In this document: piece by piece, positions 19,132-28,169 of the stretch
Layout: the number at the start of each line of letters is the position of its first letter
Numbering within the stretch: the first letter of the stretch is position 1
Assembly (NCBI RefSeq): GCF_004684095.1
Contig: NZ_SRII01000009.1
Span: 185,027-249,026 of the forward strand
Length of the DNA stretch: 64,000 nt
Direction: 5' to 3'
From: Hymenobacter sp. UV11
Lineage (GTDB): Bacteria > Bacteroidota > Bacteroidia > Cytophagales > Hymenobacteraceae
The notes under the pieces: generated by a model
Databases searched by the model: none
The model's input: the letters and a program-made list of their open reading frames with translations, nothing else
What the model was told of the DNA's origin: nothing
Position numbers and translations under genes: made by a program

Positions 19132-21405
19132 ATGCGCCTTACGCACCTATTGCTGCTGGCCGGGGGCCTGCTCGCCCGCCGGGGCCCGGCCGCCGCGCAG
19201 GGCCCCGGCCAGTACGTGGACCCGCTCATTGGCTCGCAGGGGCTGGGGCGGGTGTTCGTTGGTCCCACCGCGCCCTTCGGGATGGTGAAGCCCGGCCCCG
19301 ACTGCACCAGCAGCCCCAACAGCGGCTGGCTGCCCGAGCCTACCCCCGTCACGGGCTTTGCCCAGGTGCACGTGAGCGGCACCGGCGGCGGCCCCAAGTA
19401 CGGCAACATCCTGCTGATGCCTTTCAGCGGGCCGCTGGTGCTGGGCGACAAGTCGGCGCACCGCCAGGCCGAGCGCGTGGCGTTGGGCTACTACTGCGCC
19501 CAGTTCGCGCAACCGGCTATCAAGGTGGAGATTACGGCCTCGCCCAAGGTGAGTTTCTACCGCCTGGCCTACCCCCCCGGCCAACCCAAGGCGCTACAGC
19601 TCGATGCCGGCTTCTTCCTGGGCGAGCAGCCGGAGCCCGACGCCCGCGAGGCCCAGCAGTTTGTGGGCTCGGAAATTGAAATCGTGTCCGATACCGAGGT
19701 GCGGGGCTACAGCCGCATCCGGGGCGGCTGGAACAACGGCCGGGCCTACACCGTGTATTTTGCGGCGGTGTTCGACGCGCCGGTGGCCGAGTTTGCCACC
19801 TGGAAGGGCGGCCGGCTGCAACCCGGCCAGCGCCTGCAAGCCGACTCGGGTGAGAAAACCGGCGCGCTGTTGCGCTTCGCCACCGGCGCCGGCGACTCGT
19901 TGAAAGTGAAGGTCGGCATCTCGTTTTTGAGCGCCGCCCGGGCCAGCGACAACGTGCGGGCCGAGCTGCCGGGCTGGAACTTTGCCCAGGCCTTGGGCCA
20001 GCTGCGCACCCGCTGGAACGACCTACTGGGCCGCGCCGAGCTGAACGCCGACGCGCCCCTCGACCAGAAGAAGCTGTTTTACACCGGCCTCTACCACACC
20101 ATGCTCATGCCCGTGGACCGCACCGGCGAGAACCCGCTCTGGAACGGCCCGGCGCCGTACTACGACGATTTTTACGCCATCTGGGACACGTTTCGCACAT
20201 CCAACCCGCTCATTACCCTGCTGGCGCCGGAGCACGAAACGGCCATCGTCAACTCCTTGCTTGACATTTACAAGCACGACGGCTACCTGCCCGAGGCGCG
20301 CAGCGGCAACGCCAACGGCCGCACCCAGGGCGGCTCCAATGCCGAGGTACTCATCGCCGATGCCTTCGTTAAAAACCTGCCCGGCATCGACTACCGCCTG
20401 GGCCTGGCCGCTATGCTAAAGGATGCCACCGTGCCGCCCGGCGGCAACGAGGAGCAGGAAGGCCGCGGCGGCCTGCCCGCCTACCAGCGCCTGGGCTACC
20501 TGCCCTACGGCGTGCCCCGCGCCGGCAACCGTACCCTCGACTATGCCTACGACGACTACTGCATCTCCGTAGTGGCCAAGGGCCTGGGCCAGCAGGCCAC
20601 CTACGAGCAGTACCACCGCCTGGCCGATAACTGGCAAAACCTGTGGCGCGCCGACTACCGCAGCCACGGCGCCACGGGCTTCATCATGCCCCGCGATGCG
20701 GCCGGCCGGTGGCTCGATACCATTGCCTACGGCACGTCCAACATCCAGCATCCCACCTTCGTGTACACGCCGCTGATGCGCGAATATCCGTGGTACGTGT
20801 GCCACTGGTGCGGTTTTTTCTACGAGGCCACGTCCTGGGAATACTCGCTGAGCGTGCCGCACCAGGTGCCGACGCTCATTGCCAAATCGGGGGGTAGGGC
20901 GGCGTTCCGGGCGCGGCTCGATACGTTGTTTGAGAAGAAATACTACAACGTGGCCAACGAGCCTTCCTTCCTCACACCCAGCCTTTACCACTGGCTGGGG
21001 CGGCCCGATTTGAGCAGCCAGCGCATTCAGCAGATTATCGCCCAGAGCTTTAGCCCTACCCCCACCGGCCTGCCCGGCAACGACGACTCGGGCGCCATGT
21101 CGTCGTGGCTGGCCTTCAATATGATGGGCCTCTACCCCAACGCCGGCCAGCCCTACTACTTGCTTAACGCCCCGCTGGTGCGCCAAACCACCCTGCACCT
21201 GGCCGGCGGTAAGAGCTTCAAAATCACCGCCCAAAACCTCTCGGCTACCAACTGCTACGTGCGGTCGGCGCGCCTCAACGGCCGGCCGCTGCGCCAGGCC
21301 TGGCTGGCCCACCAGGACCTGGTGCGCGGCGGCGAGCTGGTGCTGGAAATGGCCGCCCAGCCCGGCAGCTGGGGCACCCAAACCCTACCCCCCTCCGCCG
21401 ACTAG
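19132..21405 (+). CDS. GH92 family alpha-mannosidase
   Basis: Exo-acting alpha-mannosidase of 757 residues with a signal peptide (about 1-23). Family marks run through the whole length: YVDPLIGSQG and PTAPFGMVKPGPD at the N-terminal beta sandwich, then the (alpha/alpha)6 catalytic part with YDDFYAIWDTFR (about 343-354), YLPEARSGN, and GNDDSGAMSSWLAFNMMGLYP near 645, which holds the acidic residues that activate water. GH92 enzymes need calcium and remove terminal mannose, mostly alpha-1,2 linked. It lies 53 bp after the phospholipase gene. Its secretion and the neighbouring susCD place it in glycan uptake. Confidence 0.92.
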   Translation: MRLTHLLLLAGGLLARRGPAAAQGPGQYVDPLIGSQGLGRVFVGPTAPFGMVKPGPDCTSSPNSGWLPEPTPVTGFAQVHVSGTGGGPKYGNILLMPFSGPLVLGDKSAHRQAERVALGYYCAQFAQPAIKVEITASPKVSFYRLAYPPGQPKALQLDAGFFLGEQPEPDAREAQQFVGSEIEIVSDTEVRGYSRIRGGWNNGRAYTVYFAAVFDAPVAEFATWKGGRLQPGQRLQADSGEKTGALLRFATGAGDSLKVKVGISFLSAARASDNVRAELPGWNFAQALGQLRTRWNDLLGRAELNADAPLDQKKLFYTGLYHTMLMPVDRTGENPLWNGPAPYYDDFYAIWDTFRTSNPLITLLAPEHETAIVNSLLDIYKHDGYLPEARSGNANGRTQGGSNAEVLIADAFVKNLPGIDYRLGLAAMLKDATVPPGGNEEQEGRGGLPAYQRLGYLPYGVPRAGNRTLDYAYDDYCISVVAKGLGQQATYEQYHRLADNWQNLWRADYRSHGATGFIMPRDAAGRWLDTIAYGTSNIQHPTFVYTPLMREYPWYVCHWCGFFYEATSWEYSLSVPHQVPTLIAKSGGRAAFRARLDTLFEKKYYNVANEPSFLTPSLYHWLGRPDLSSQRIQQIIAQSFSPTPTGLPGNDDSGAMSSWLAFNMMGLYPNAGQPYYLLNAPLVRQTTLHLAGGKSFKITAQNLSATNCYVRSARLNGRPLRQAWLAHQDLVRGGELVLEMAAQPGSWGTQTLPPSAD

Positions 21406-21416
21406 CCTGCGCTCCG

Positions 21417-21983
21417 ATGATGAAAAAACTCCTACTGCTCGTGCTGCCCGCCCTCCTGGCCCGGCCGGCGGCAGCCCAGCTGCTGAAGCCCGCCGTGGGC
21501 GTCGGCACCACGTTTCGCTATGAATTTGACCTGCACGGCCAGCACGCGGCCTTCGAGCTGGCCATTGCCGGCGCCACCGATACGCTGCGCCTAACCTGGC
21601 GCATTCGGGGCCTGGCGGGCGGGGCCTACGCCGTGTCGCCCACGGCCTGGCAGCGGGCCGATAAGCTGAATTTTGCCCAGCCTACCCCCGGCCGCACCGT
21701 GCGCCTACCCCCTGACCAGACATTTATGCTGCTCTCCAAAAGTGCCTTCGCGGCGCTGATGGCCCAGCATCGCTACACCTACGACCACACCGTGTACGAG
21801 CTGCGCGCCGATACCACCGCTACGCCCCTGCTGCTCGGCGGCCGGCCGCTCGATGTGCTGCACGTAGTGGCCCAGGGCGACCCCACCGAGCTATGGATTC
21901 TCAATAATCCTGACTTCCCCGTCATTTGCCAGGCGCTGCACAATCCGCTGGGCATTGACTTTGTGCTGACCGGGATAAAGTAG
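21417..21983 (+). CDS. Secreted hypothetical protein of the GH92 locus
   Basis: Protein of 188 residues starting 11 bp after the GH92 stop, so almost surely co-transcribed. A signal peptide (MMKKLLLLVLPALLARPAAAQ) leads into a beta-rich domain (VGTTFRYEFDLHGQHAAFEL; LRLTWRIRGLAGG) with no recognised family. The even spacing of hydrophobic strands suggests a single beta sandwich or barrel domain, perhaps ligand-binding. Function is unknown, but its position makes it an accessory of the phospholipase/mannosidase pathway. Confidence 0.75.
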   Translation: MMKKLLLLVLPALLARPAAAQLLKPAVGVGTTFRYEFDLHGQHAAFELAIAGATDTLRLTWRIRGLAGGAYAVSPTAWQRADKLNFAQPTPGRTVRLPPDQTFMLLSKSAFAALMAQHRYTYDHTVYELRADTTATPLLLGGRPLDVLHVVAQGDPTELWILNNPDFPVICQALHNPLGIDFVLTGIK

Positions 21984-22014
21984 AAAACAGGCCCTGAAAT
22001 CGGCCCTACCCCCC

Positions 22015-24750
22015 TCAATCGTCATCGTCATCGGCTGGGCCGCTGAGGGCGGCGGGGTAGGGCTGCCGGCCCTTGGTGGCAAACCAGATGATGCGGTTCA
22101 GCACGTCGTCGCGGCCGTTGTCGATGTGGTCAAACTCGGGGCTGGTGGAGAGCCGGCCGAAGCGCAGGGCCGCGCCCGTCAGCTTCGAGAGCGGGGGATT
22201 GAGCTGGTTGAGGGGCACGCGGTTGGGCCGGCTGCGGAAGGGGGCGAAATTGGGCCGGTCCGTGAAGCACTCGAACAGGGGGAGGGCCGTGGCATCGACG
22301 TTATTCATTGGCGGCAGGCCCAGAATCTGCTCAATGGAGCGCAGCATGCCGGTCTGGTTATAATTCTTGTGCACCGGGCGGCGCAGGCGGCTGTAGGCGC
22401 TCACCACGAAGCCCGTGGTGCGGTAGGCCGACACGTGGTCCCAGCCGGCCTGCGAGTCGTCTTCGGTCACAAACACTACCGTATTCTTCCAGAAGCGGCT
22501 TTTGCTGAGCGCTTCCAGAATGCGGCCCAGGGCCAGGTCGTTGTCGGCCACCATGGCTTTGGGGGTGGGCATGCCCGGCCGGGTGCCCACCGTGTGGTCG
22601 GTCGAGAGGGCCATCACCGACAGCTCGGGGAAGGCATCGCCGGGCTGCTTCTCATAGGCGGCCAGCTCCTTGATGAAGGCCGCGGCCCGAATCTGGTCGG
22701 TAATGCGCAGCTCGTCGGACCCGGGGTAATTAGGCGAGAGCAATGGCCGCACCCGTGAGATGGTGCTGGTGTTGGTGAAGACCAGGGGCCGGCCGGCCTG
22801 GTAGTTAGTATAGACGTCGGACCAGCTCAGCCGGGTATCGTAGTGCGGCTTACTGGCCTCGCCGTAGATGCGCACCGAGTGGCCGTGGTCGGCGGCGTGG
22901 TTCCAGATAAATCCCGTGGGGCTGTACACCAGGGCATCTTCCTGCACGTGGGGGTAGGAGCGAAACCAGGCCCGCACGTTCTTCTCCACGTAGTCCGATA
23001 CCATGCCCGCATCGGTCCACTGGTGGCCCTCGGCAGACGATTTGCCCGAGACGTAGTAGTTATCGAGCAGCAAAAATTCGCGGGCCAGCTGGTGCTGGTT
23101 GGGCGTTACGCTGTCGCCAAACACGCACAGCGACTTATCGCCCCTACCCTGCGGCAGGTCGCCAAGCACCTGGTCGTAGGTCCGGTTTTCCTTGATAATG
23201 TAGAGCACGTGCTTAAATACCGAGGGCTCGCCAATGCGCTCGGGCAGCGGCACCGGCGGCTGGCCGGGCCGGGGCAACCGCTGCGCCAGCTCCTTGCGAA
23301 ACGCGAAGGCCAGCTCGCGCACCCGCGTCGTGTAGCGGGCCAGCTGCGCCGCGTTGGGCAGCGCAATCAGCGACACGGTGGCCCGCTGGTGGTGCGAGTT
23401 GAAGGCCGGGGCGGCGGGGTGCAGCAGCGGGTCCAGCGCGCCGCCCTCGTGCAGCAGGTCGGTGGTGCTCACGCGGGCGCCTTCGCCTTCAAGGTTGGCC
23501 ACAAACAGCGCGTGGGCGCCCAGGGCCAGGCCGCCGGGGTAAGCCTCGGTGGGGATAAAGCCCCGCACCTGACTGGCGCCCGGTGCGCCGGCACGGGCGG
23601 CGGCCTGGCCCAGCGCCACCACGGCTACGGCGTTGTCGAGGCCATTGGCCACGTAGAGGGTAGCACCGTCGGGGCTCAGGGCCAGCGCGTTGGGCGAGTC
23701 TCCGCCGTAGCCGGGCGTACTACTGGGCAGCAGCTGCACCGCGATGGTTTCGCGCAGGCGCAGGGTGCTGGTTTCCAGCACGCTCACCGCGTCGCTGTTG
23801 CCGTTGGCCACGTACACGCGCTGCTCGTCGGGGCTCGCCAGCACGGCATTGGGGTGCAGGCCTACCGGCAGTTCCTGGATAAACTTGCCATCAGTCTGCT
23901 CAAAAACTGATACCGTGCCCTGGGCAATGGCCCCGGTTTTGGGGTCGATGTAGGCGCGGCCGTAGGGCACGCCGGCCACTTCATGGTGCAGGGTGTCGGT
24001 GGGCAGCGGCCCGCCCCAGTTGCTCACGAACACGCGCCCGCCGGCCACAGCCACGCCGTAGGGCGCTACCCCCGTGGGCCGGGTCCAGAGGCGCTCGCCG
24101 GTGGCCAGGTCGAGCTTGGCAAGCTGGTTGTTGCCATTGAGCACCACGTAGAGGTACTGCCGGCCGCTTTCGGTGGTCAGGGCCAGGTCGTTGGGTAGGG
24201 CCAGGGGGGCGCCCACCGGCGCAAACGACAGCACGCGCCGCAGGCGCAGCTGACCTTCTGTGTACTCGGCATCGAGCACGCCGCCCTGGCGGGTCTGGCC
24301 GTTGTCGGCGCTCCAGAGCAGGTGCACTACCCCCTCCTGGCGCAGCACTTTCAGGCCCGCGTAGGTGCTCATCATGCCCTTGGTGCGGGCGTCGGTGGCG
24401 TAGGTCCAGCGGGTTACTACGGTACGCTGTATGGTGTCTATCAGGGCCACGCCGTAGCGGTCCTCCACGGCCAGCAGCGGGGTGTCGGGCACCAGCTGCA
24501 CGTCGAGGGCGTGGTTTTCGAGTTCGGCGCTGCCGTAGGTCACTACCCGGCCGGCGGGGGCCAGCAGGCGGTTGTAGGGCATCAGCACCGGCAGGTGGGT
24601 GTTGTGCAGCGTGCTGTCGTCGTAGATGCTGTGCTGGGTGGCCTGCTCGGGGCTGAGAATAGCCGCATCGCGGTGCGGCCCCGAGCAGCTTACCAATCCA
24701 CACAATAGACAGATAATCAGAAAACTACATTTATACCACGTACCCTTCAT
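22015..24750 (-). CDS. Lipoprotein fusing a YncE-like propeller to a phosphoesterase
   Basis: Protein of 911 residues. The lipobox (LVSCSG) places the lipidated Cys at about 22. Residues 60-480 form a YncE-type seven-blade propeller with repeated marks (YVANGNSDAVSVLETSTLRL; ALSPDGATLYVANGLDNAVA). Residues 510-900 form an alkaline-phosphatase-superfamily phosphoesterase of the acid phosphatase AcpA / bacterial phospholipase C group, with VLYIIKENRTYDQVLG (nucleophile Thr), GHQWTDAGMVSDY and VVFVTEDDSQAGWDHVSAYR as metal ligands. It converges on the GH92 operon and could release phosphate from phospho-sugars made there (inference). A -7 element lies at 24806-24813. Confidence 0.88.
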   Translation of the reverse strand: MKGTWYKCSFLIICLLCGLVSCSGPHRDAAILSPEQATQHSIYDDSTLHNTHLPVLMPYNRLLAPAGRVVTYGSAELENHALDVQLVPDTPLLAVEDRYGVALIDTIQRTVVTRWTYATDARTKGMMSTYAGLKVLRQEGVVHLLWSADNGQTRQGGVLDAEYTEGQLRLRRVLSFAPVGAPLALPNDLALTTESGRQYLYVVLNGNNQLAKLDLATGERLWTRPTGVAPYGVAVAGGRVFVSNWGGPLPTDTLHHEVAGVPYGRAYIDPKTGAIAQGTVSVFEQTDGKFIQELPVGLHPNAVLASPDEQRVYVANGNSDAVSVLETSTLRLRETIAVQLLPSSTPGYGGDSPNALALSPDGATLYVANGLDNAVAVVALGQAAARAGAPGASQVRGFIPTEAYPGGLALGAHALFVANLEGEGARVSTTDLLHEGGALDPLLHPAAPAFNSHHQRATVSLIALPNAAQLARYTTRVRELAFAFRKELAQRLPRPGQPPVPLPERIGEPSVFKHVLYIIKENRTYDQVLGDLPQGRGDKSLCVFGDSVTPNQHQLAREFLLLDNYYVSGKSSAEGHQWTDAGMVSDYVEKNVRAWFRSYPHVQEDALVYSPTGFIWNHAADHGHSVRIYGEASKPHYDTRLSWSDVYTNYQAGRPLVFTNTSTISRVRPLLSPNYPGSDELRITDQIRAAAFIKELAAYEKQPGDAFPELSVMALSTDHTVGTRPGMPTPKAMVADNDLALGRILEALSKSRFWKNTVVFVTEDDSQAGWDHVSAYRTTGFVVSAYSRLRRPVHKNYNQTGMLRSIEQILGLPPMNNVDATALPLFECFTDRPNFAPFRSRPNRVPLNQLNPPLSKLTGAALRFGRLSTSPEFDHIDNGRDDVLNRIIWFATKGRQPYPAALSGPADDDDD

Positions 24751-24805
24751 CGTTTCAGAAACGACCGGGTGGCAATGGCCAGTCGGCCCGGCCCCGACCG
24801 GGGTG

Positions 24806-24813
24806 CAAAAGTA
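24806..24813 (-). promoter_or_regulatory. Promoter -7 element for the propeller/phosphatase gene
   Basis: The minus strand reads TACTTTTG, an exact TAnnTTTG match, giving a leader of about 50 nt before the ATG at 24750. No clear -33 TTTG at normal spacing. Confidence 0.5.
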
Positions 24814-24847
24814 GAGCTGGCGCTAGGGCGGCAGTGTGTGCTAATTA

Positions 24848-25094
24848 TTACCATACTGCTACCCTATCCAGGGCGGGCGCTAGCTCGCCAGGCGGCATTC
24901 GATGCCTGCGCCAAGGACGTTTCGTTGGCTTCGGCGTGTAGGATAGGATAGCTTTCTTGACGGCCGCCGCCTGCCGGTTGAGGATGGCGGTGCGGCGGGC
25001 CGCGTCGGGGTCCTTATTCGAGACAATACGCAGGGCCGTGGGCTGGAAGTGGGCCGGCCGGCAGCGCACGCCCTGGACCCAGAAGAACAGTGGC
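24848..25094 (-). pseudogene. Possible gene remnant
   Basis: An open stretch on the minus strand with normal-looking protein texture (LRIVSNKDPDAARRTAILNR, then KKAILSYTPKPTKRP) but no convincing start and an abrupt loss of regular composition near its end. It may be the tail of a decayed gene. No family was recognised. Confidence 0.3.
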
Positions 25095-25102
25095 TAAATG
25101 CC

Positions 25103-25543
25103 CTACTGACCTAGCTGCACGAGCCAGGCGGCGGCTTCGGCCTGGTCCTCGAAGAGGTGGTAGGTCAGGGCAGCCTGCTTGTTTTCGAGGCGCAACTGGG
25201 TGGCGGCCAGGCGGGCAAATACGTCCTCGGCCAGCAGCACGGCCGCGTAGAGGCCGCCGGGGCGCTGGCGGGTGACATCAAGCCAGTAGTCGACTATCCA
25301 GGCACTTTCCTGCTCGGTGAAGGGCGACATAGCCCGCTGGTCACCCAGGATTTTGTACCAGTCGCGGCGGCGCAGCAGATTACTTAAGTGCGTGAGCACG
25401 GCCTGCAAATCCGTAAATGCCCGCTTGCCGGGCTTATACTCGAACACGACATAGCCCTGGGGGTGCTCGCGCAGCGTGGCCACGTCGTTCTCGAAGTAGA
25501 TGGGTAGTTTAGGGGAGGGCATAGGGGCAGAAAAGGGCTGCAT
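25103..25543 (-). CDS. STAS/SpoIIAA-like hypothetical protein
   Basis: Protein of 146 residues (a start at 25522 is equally possible). It begins with a beta strand pair (KLPIYFENDVATLREH, then GYVVFEYKPG), followed by a helix, a KILGDQRAMSPFTEQE segment, and an alternating C-terminal half. The layout is that of the small STAS/SpoIIAA-like proteins common in Bacteroidetes and is shared with the protein at 26059-26496. No enzymatic residues are seen. The first bases lie close to a CCTACCGG-rich spacer. Confidence 0.65.
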   Translation of the reverse strand: MQPFSAPMPSPKLPIYFENDVATLREHPQGYVVFEYKPGKRAFTDLQAVLTHLSNLLRRRDWYKILGDQRAMSPFTEQESAWIVDYWLDVTRQRPGGLYAAVLLAEDVFARLAATQLRLENKQAALTYHLFEDQAEAAAWLVQLGQ

Positions 25544-25622
25544 ACTACACCGCACCACATGAAGAATTCCTGAGCGCGCTACGCCACGGGACTTCTCCCC
25601 TACCGGTGGGGCTAGGGGGCGC

Positions 25623-25850
25623 CTAGGAGCGGGCGCGCCGGCTGAGCAGCTGGCCATCGCTACTCACCCACATGGTAGCCGAGGAGTTGACGGCCGCGCG
25701 GGGCGTACGCGGCTTGCGCCAGCCGAGGTAGACCAGGTACAGCACGCTAAGCAGCGGCCCGAGCGTAAGGGTACTGAGCAAGCGCAAATGCCAATACTGG
25801 GTAGGACTCAGGACGTCGTGTTGGAGCAAGAAGTGAAGAAGTGTTTCCAT
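25623..25850 (-). CDS. Small membrane protein
   Basis: Peptide of 75 residues starting METLLHFLLQHDVLSPTQYW. One hydrophobic helix (about 25-45, LSTLTLGPLLSVLYLVYLGW) is followed by a basic tail. A longer frame extends upstream to 26096 but that part has shadow-like composition, so the ATG at 25850 is preferred. Function unknown. Confidence 0.45.
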   Translation of the reverse strand: METLLHFLLQHDVLSPTQYWHLRLLSTLTLGPLLSVLYLVYLGWRKPRTPRAAVNSSATMWVSSDGQLLSRRARS

Positions 25851-26058
25851 GCGGGCAGCTACACCGTTTCGGCAGCCTTGGCTGGCTGCTGGCGTACCTA
25901 CACTCCAACAAGCGGCACGTGCCGCAGGTGCCCAGGCCAGCAAAAAGCTTGGTGAGGAACGGGGAGTTTGCAGGTAGCGATAGCATCGCTGGGATAGGCA
26001 ACCCAGTACAAGTAGGACCAACTGCCAACCCGCTCCCATTTGCCCGAAGACAAGCCCC
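25851..26058. other. Short spacer without a supported gene
   Basis: About 200 bp between two minus-strand genes; open frames here have no family marks and no regular protein texture. No terminator or repeat seen. Confidence 0.35.
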
Positions 26059-26496
26059 TTACCAGGCAGAGCTTTTGAGTGAAGAAGGCTCTTCACTGAC
26101 CGTCTTCACTTTGCATAGCCAAGTATAAGCCGCTTCCACATCCGTAAAAGTGGTGACAACCGGCCAGGCAGTGACGCTCATCGCGTTGTTCAGGGCGGTA
26201 TAGGCCCGAATGTTATGCGGAACCACCCAGGCTATCGTGGTGATGCCGGTGCCGGCTAGCTGGTGAAAAAATTCTTTTGTCAACCAAGGCACTCCCTCCT
26301 CCCAGCCATCGCAGTCTTCAGTGGCGTCGTTGAGAATTTTTGTACTGCCCGTGGCCCGGACCTGCGCCAGCACTTCGGCACAGCAATGCTGGGCCGCCAA
26401 GCTAGAGTGGATGCCCCGCCACGTCAGGCAAAGCCAGTGCAGCGGAGCATCGTGCTCAATGATAAGACCGGGCGTAGCGTATAGAATAGGCATCAT
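26059..26496 (-). CDS. STAS/SpoIIAA-like hypothetical protein
   Basis: Protein of 145 residues with the pattern of the SpoIIAA-like fold: LHWLCLTWRGIH (strand), a helix with AEVLAQVRATGSTKIL, the central DATEDCDGWEEGVPWL, then GITTIAWVVPHN and PVVTTFTDVEAAYTWL at the C-terminus. Such proteins in Hymenobacter-type genomes often come in several copies, and the protein at 25103-25543 is a likely distant relative. They are usually thought to act by protein contact, like anti-sigma-factor antagonists, but no target is visible here. Confidence 0.7.
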   Translation of the reverse strand: MMPILYATPGLIIEHDAPLHWLCLTWRGIHSSLAAQHCCAEVLAQVRATGSTKILNDATEDCDGWEEGVPWLTKEFFHQLAGTGITTIAWVVPHNIRAYTALNNAMSVTAWPVVTTFTDVEAAYTWLCKVKTVSEEPSSLKSSAW

Positions 26497-26657
26497 AGTA
26501 GCTGAAAATGAACTAGCTGCGGTAGCTTCTTAGCCAGTCAGCGACCACTACAGCGGAAAGCCCCAACCCCTTGCCCAATCGGGCCGTTTCTTTAAGTTAA
26601 AAATAATTTATACGCTATGCTTTGACCCACGTATGCGCTAGCTTCTCAGGTGAGTTG

Positions 26658-26876
26658 TTACTTGCTCGTCGGGGAGTTGAAACCGGGAGAACTGGAGCGA
26701 TGCGCAGTAGACGGCGACGCATTCCGTCCTTCGACCTGCTTTTTGGGCATCAAAAAGGCGACGAGCGCCGCCAGGACGGCGGCCACCAGGAGGACGTAGA
26801 GCGTTGGTTTCTTCCAGTGCTTGGCAGTTGGGGTAGCCGAGTCGTCCGTAGGCAGTTGAGGAGAATGTGGTTGCAT
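26658..26876 (-). CDS. Small single-pass membrane protein
   Basis: Protein of 72 residues: a polar, Pro/Thr-rich N-terminus, one hydrophobic helix (about 26-43, LYVLLVAAVLAALVAFLM), a basic patch MPKKQVEGR and a Ser-rich tail. The single-helix layout makes it plausible as a real gene, but no family is recognised. Confidence 0.45.
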   Translation of the reverse strand: MQPHSPQLPTDDSATPTAKHWKKPTLYVLLVAAVLAALVAFLMPKKQVEGRNASPSTAHRSSSPGFNSPTSK

Positions 26877-26954
26877 GGCTACGGCAGGAAAGTAGAATCC
26901 TTTATACGTAGCTGAACAGTAAACAGCCTAGTACTCAGAAAAACAACCACTCTC

Positions 26955-27134
26955 CTACTCGCGTGGCTCGCGGGTGGTGGGTTTGCGTGGGGGCTTGAGG
27001 GCGGCAGTCAGCGCCGCTAGCTTCCGCTCGAATTGGTCACGCTCGGGGCTGCCGATGGGGCCGAGTAGTTTGGCCTTGAGGTCTTAGTAGCGGGTGAGGC
27101 GCAGGGCGGCACGAGGGTTGTTGCAGTAGCGAAG
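26955..27134 (-). pseudogene. Decayed gene with an internal stop
   Basis: On the minus strand a protein-like tail ends at 26955: LLGPIGSPERDQFERKLAAL, then a Pro/Lys-rich end. Just upstream the frame reads Arg-Tyr, then TAA, then Asp-Leu-Lys-Ala, and protein texture continues across the stop (CNNPRAALRLTRY). A second in-frame stop lies at about 27135. This pattern fits a broken gene; identity unknown. Confidence 0.4.
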
Positions 27135-27263
27135 CTACGAGGCACTAATACCTTGGGCCGTACTTCTATTTCGCTCTACCAACCCACCGCGCAAGAACGA
27201 CGTGTTTGCTTCCAACCTACTGGTTGCGACGCTGCTGTGGTTGGGCGAGCAGTTGGGGCTGCG

Positions 27264-27524
27264 CTATTGGTTCTTACCTTCTGAACCCGACCCGTTATGG
27301 CCGGGCGGGCTGTCGTCCCGGCGTAGGGCCGGGCGTAGCTCGTGCTCGTAGTAGCAGTCCCAGTGCTCGTTGTCGAGGCGGTACACGGGCACCTCGTAGG
27401 GCTGCCGGCCGGTGATACTGGGCACCAGTTGCTTACCGCGCCAGATTACGCGCTGCATGGAAGTGCCCGGCGCCAACTCTACGAAGCTGCCGATGACATA
27501 CTGAAAGAAGGAACGCGGACGCAT
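27264..27524 (-). CDS. Small hypothetical protein
   Basis: Peptide of 86 residues starting MRPRSFFQYVIGSFVELAPG and containing GRQPYEVPVYRLDNEHWDCY and a hydrophilic tail. The texture is protein-like but it lies in a region of decay, so it may itself be a fragment. A longer frame upstream to 27773 looks like noise. Confidence 0.4.
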   Translation of the reverse strand: MRPRSFFQYVIGSFVELAPGTSMQRVIWRGKQLVPSITGRQPYEVPVYRLDNEHWDCYYEHELRPALRRDDSPPGHNGSGSEGKNQ

Positions 27525-27634
27525 GGTGCAAAGAAAAGCCCCGCTGGCGTGTGCTAGCCGGGATTTTCTTGTTTTTGGAGTTGGGAGTGCCACTCCTAGC
27601 TGCTTTCCTGCGCGTCGAGATTGGCTACGATTAG

Positions 27635-27811
27635 GCTCCCAAAAATTTTCCTTGTTTTCATCACAATTTTCTGGCCTTCTACGCTTTGCTGACATCACCC
27701 GAAGATTTATTGCGCAAGCCTGAGGCTGATTTTGAAGCGTTCGCTCGAGAATTTGACTCGACTTACGAAGCATTGGATTGTGCTACCTCAGCTTGGCACT
27801 TAGTAGATTGA
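27635..27811 (+). pseudogene. Gene remnant without a start codon
   Basis: An open plus-strand frame with clear protein texture (FLAFYALLTSPEDLLRKP, then DFEAFAREFDSTYEALD) but no ATG, GTG or TTG start in reach. About 70 bp downstream a second fragment appears in another frame (AYRAFLSTQCPALDVMPKVV, about 27858-27990). The two together suggest a frameshifted, decayed gene. No family recognised. Confidence 0.4.
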
Positions 27812-28169
27812 ACATTGCTCACCTACAAATAGAGCACTTATGGCTCACATGGCATTACAGCCTATCGCGCTTTCCTAAGTACTCAATGCCCTGCGCTTGA
27901 TGTAATGCCTAAGGTAGTTACGGGCCTGAAACACCTGACGGTGAGTAAAGCGCTGCCTGCGCTAGACGCTACCCCTTCACCCACCACTACCTAAGCTGCA
28001 CCCCGCTCACCACTAGCGACCCAACCTCTTCCTGCGCGTGGTTCAACTCGATAGTCACCTATTCATTGGCACCTAGCACCACCATGAGCCGCAACAGAAG
28101 CAGAAAAAATTAAGGTTGAGAAGGAGTAATTTCTCATTAACCGGGGGTAAAACCGGGGACATAAAATAA
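27812..28169. other. Degraded spacer up to the tRNA-type terminator
   Basis: Scattered open fragments in different frames and no intact gene. Part of a 1.2-kb stretch with decayed reading frames just outside the integrated element. Confidence 0.4.

Noticed and set aside
22843..23910. Long plus-strand frame opposite the propeller/phosphatase gene
   Set aside because: Repetitive Gly/His/Val composition typical of antisense frames in GC-rich genes.
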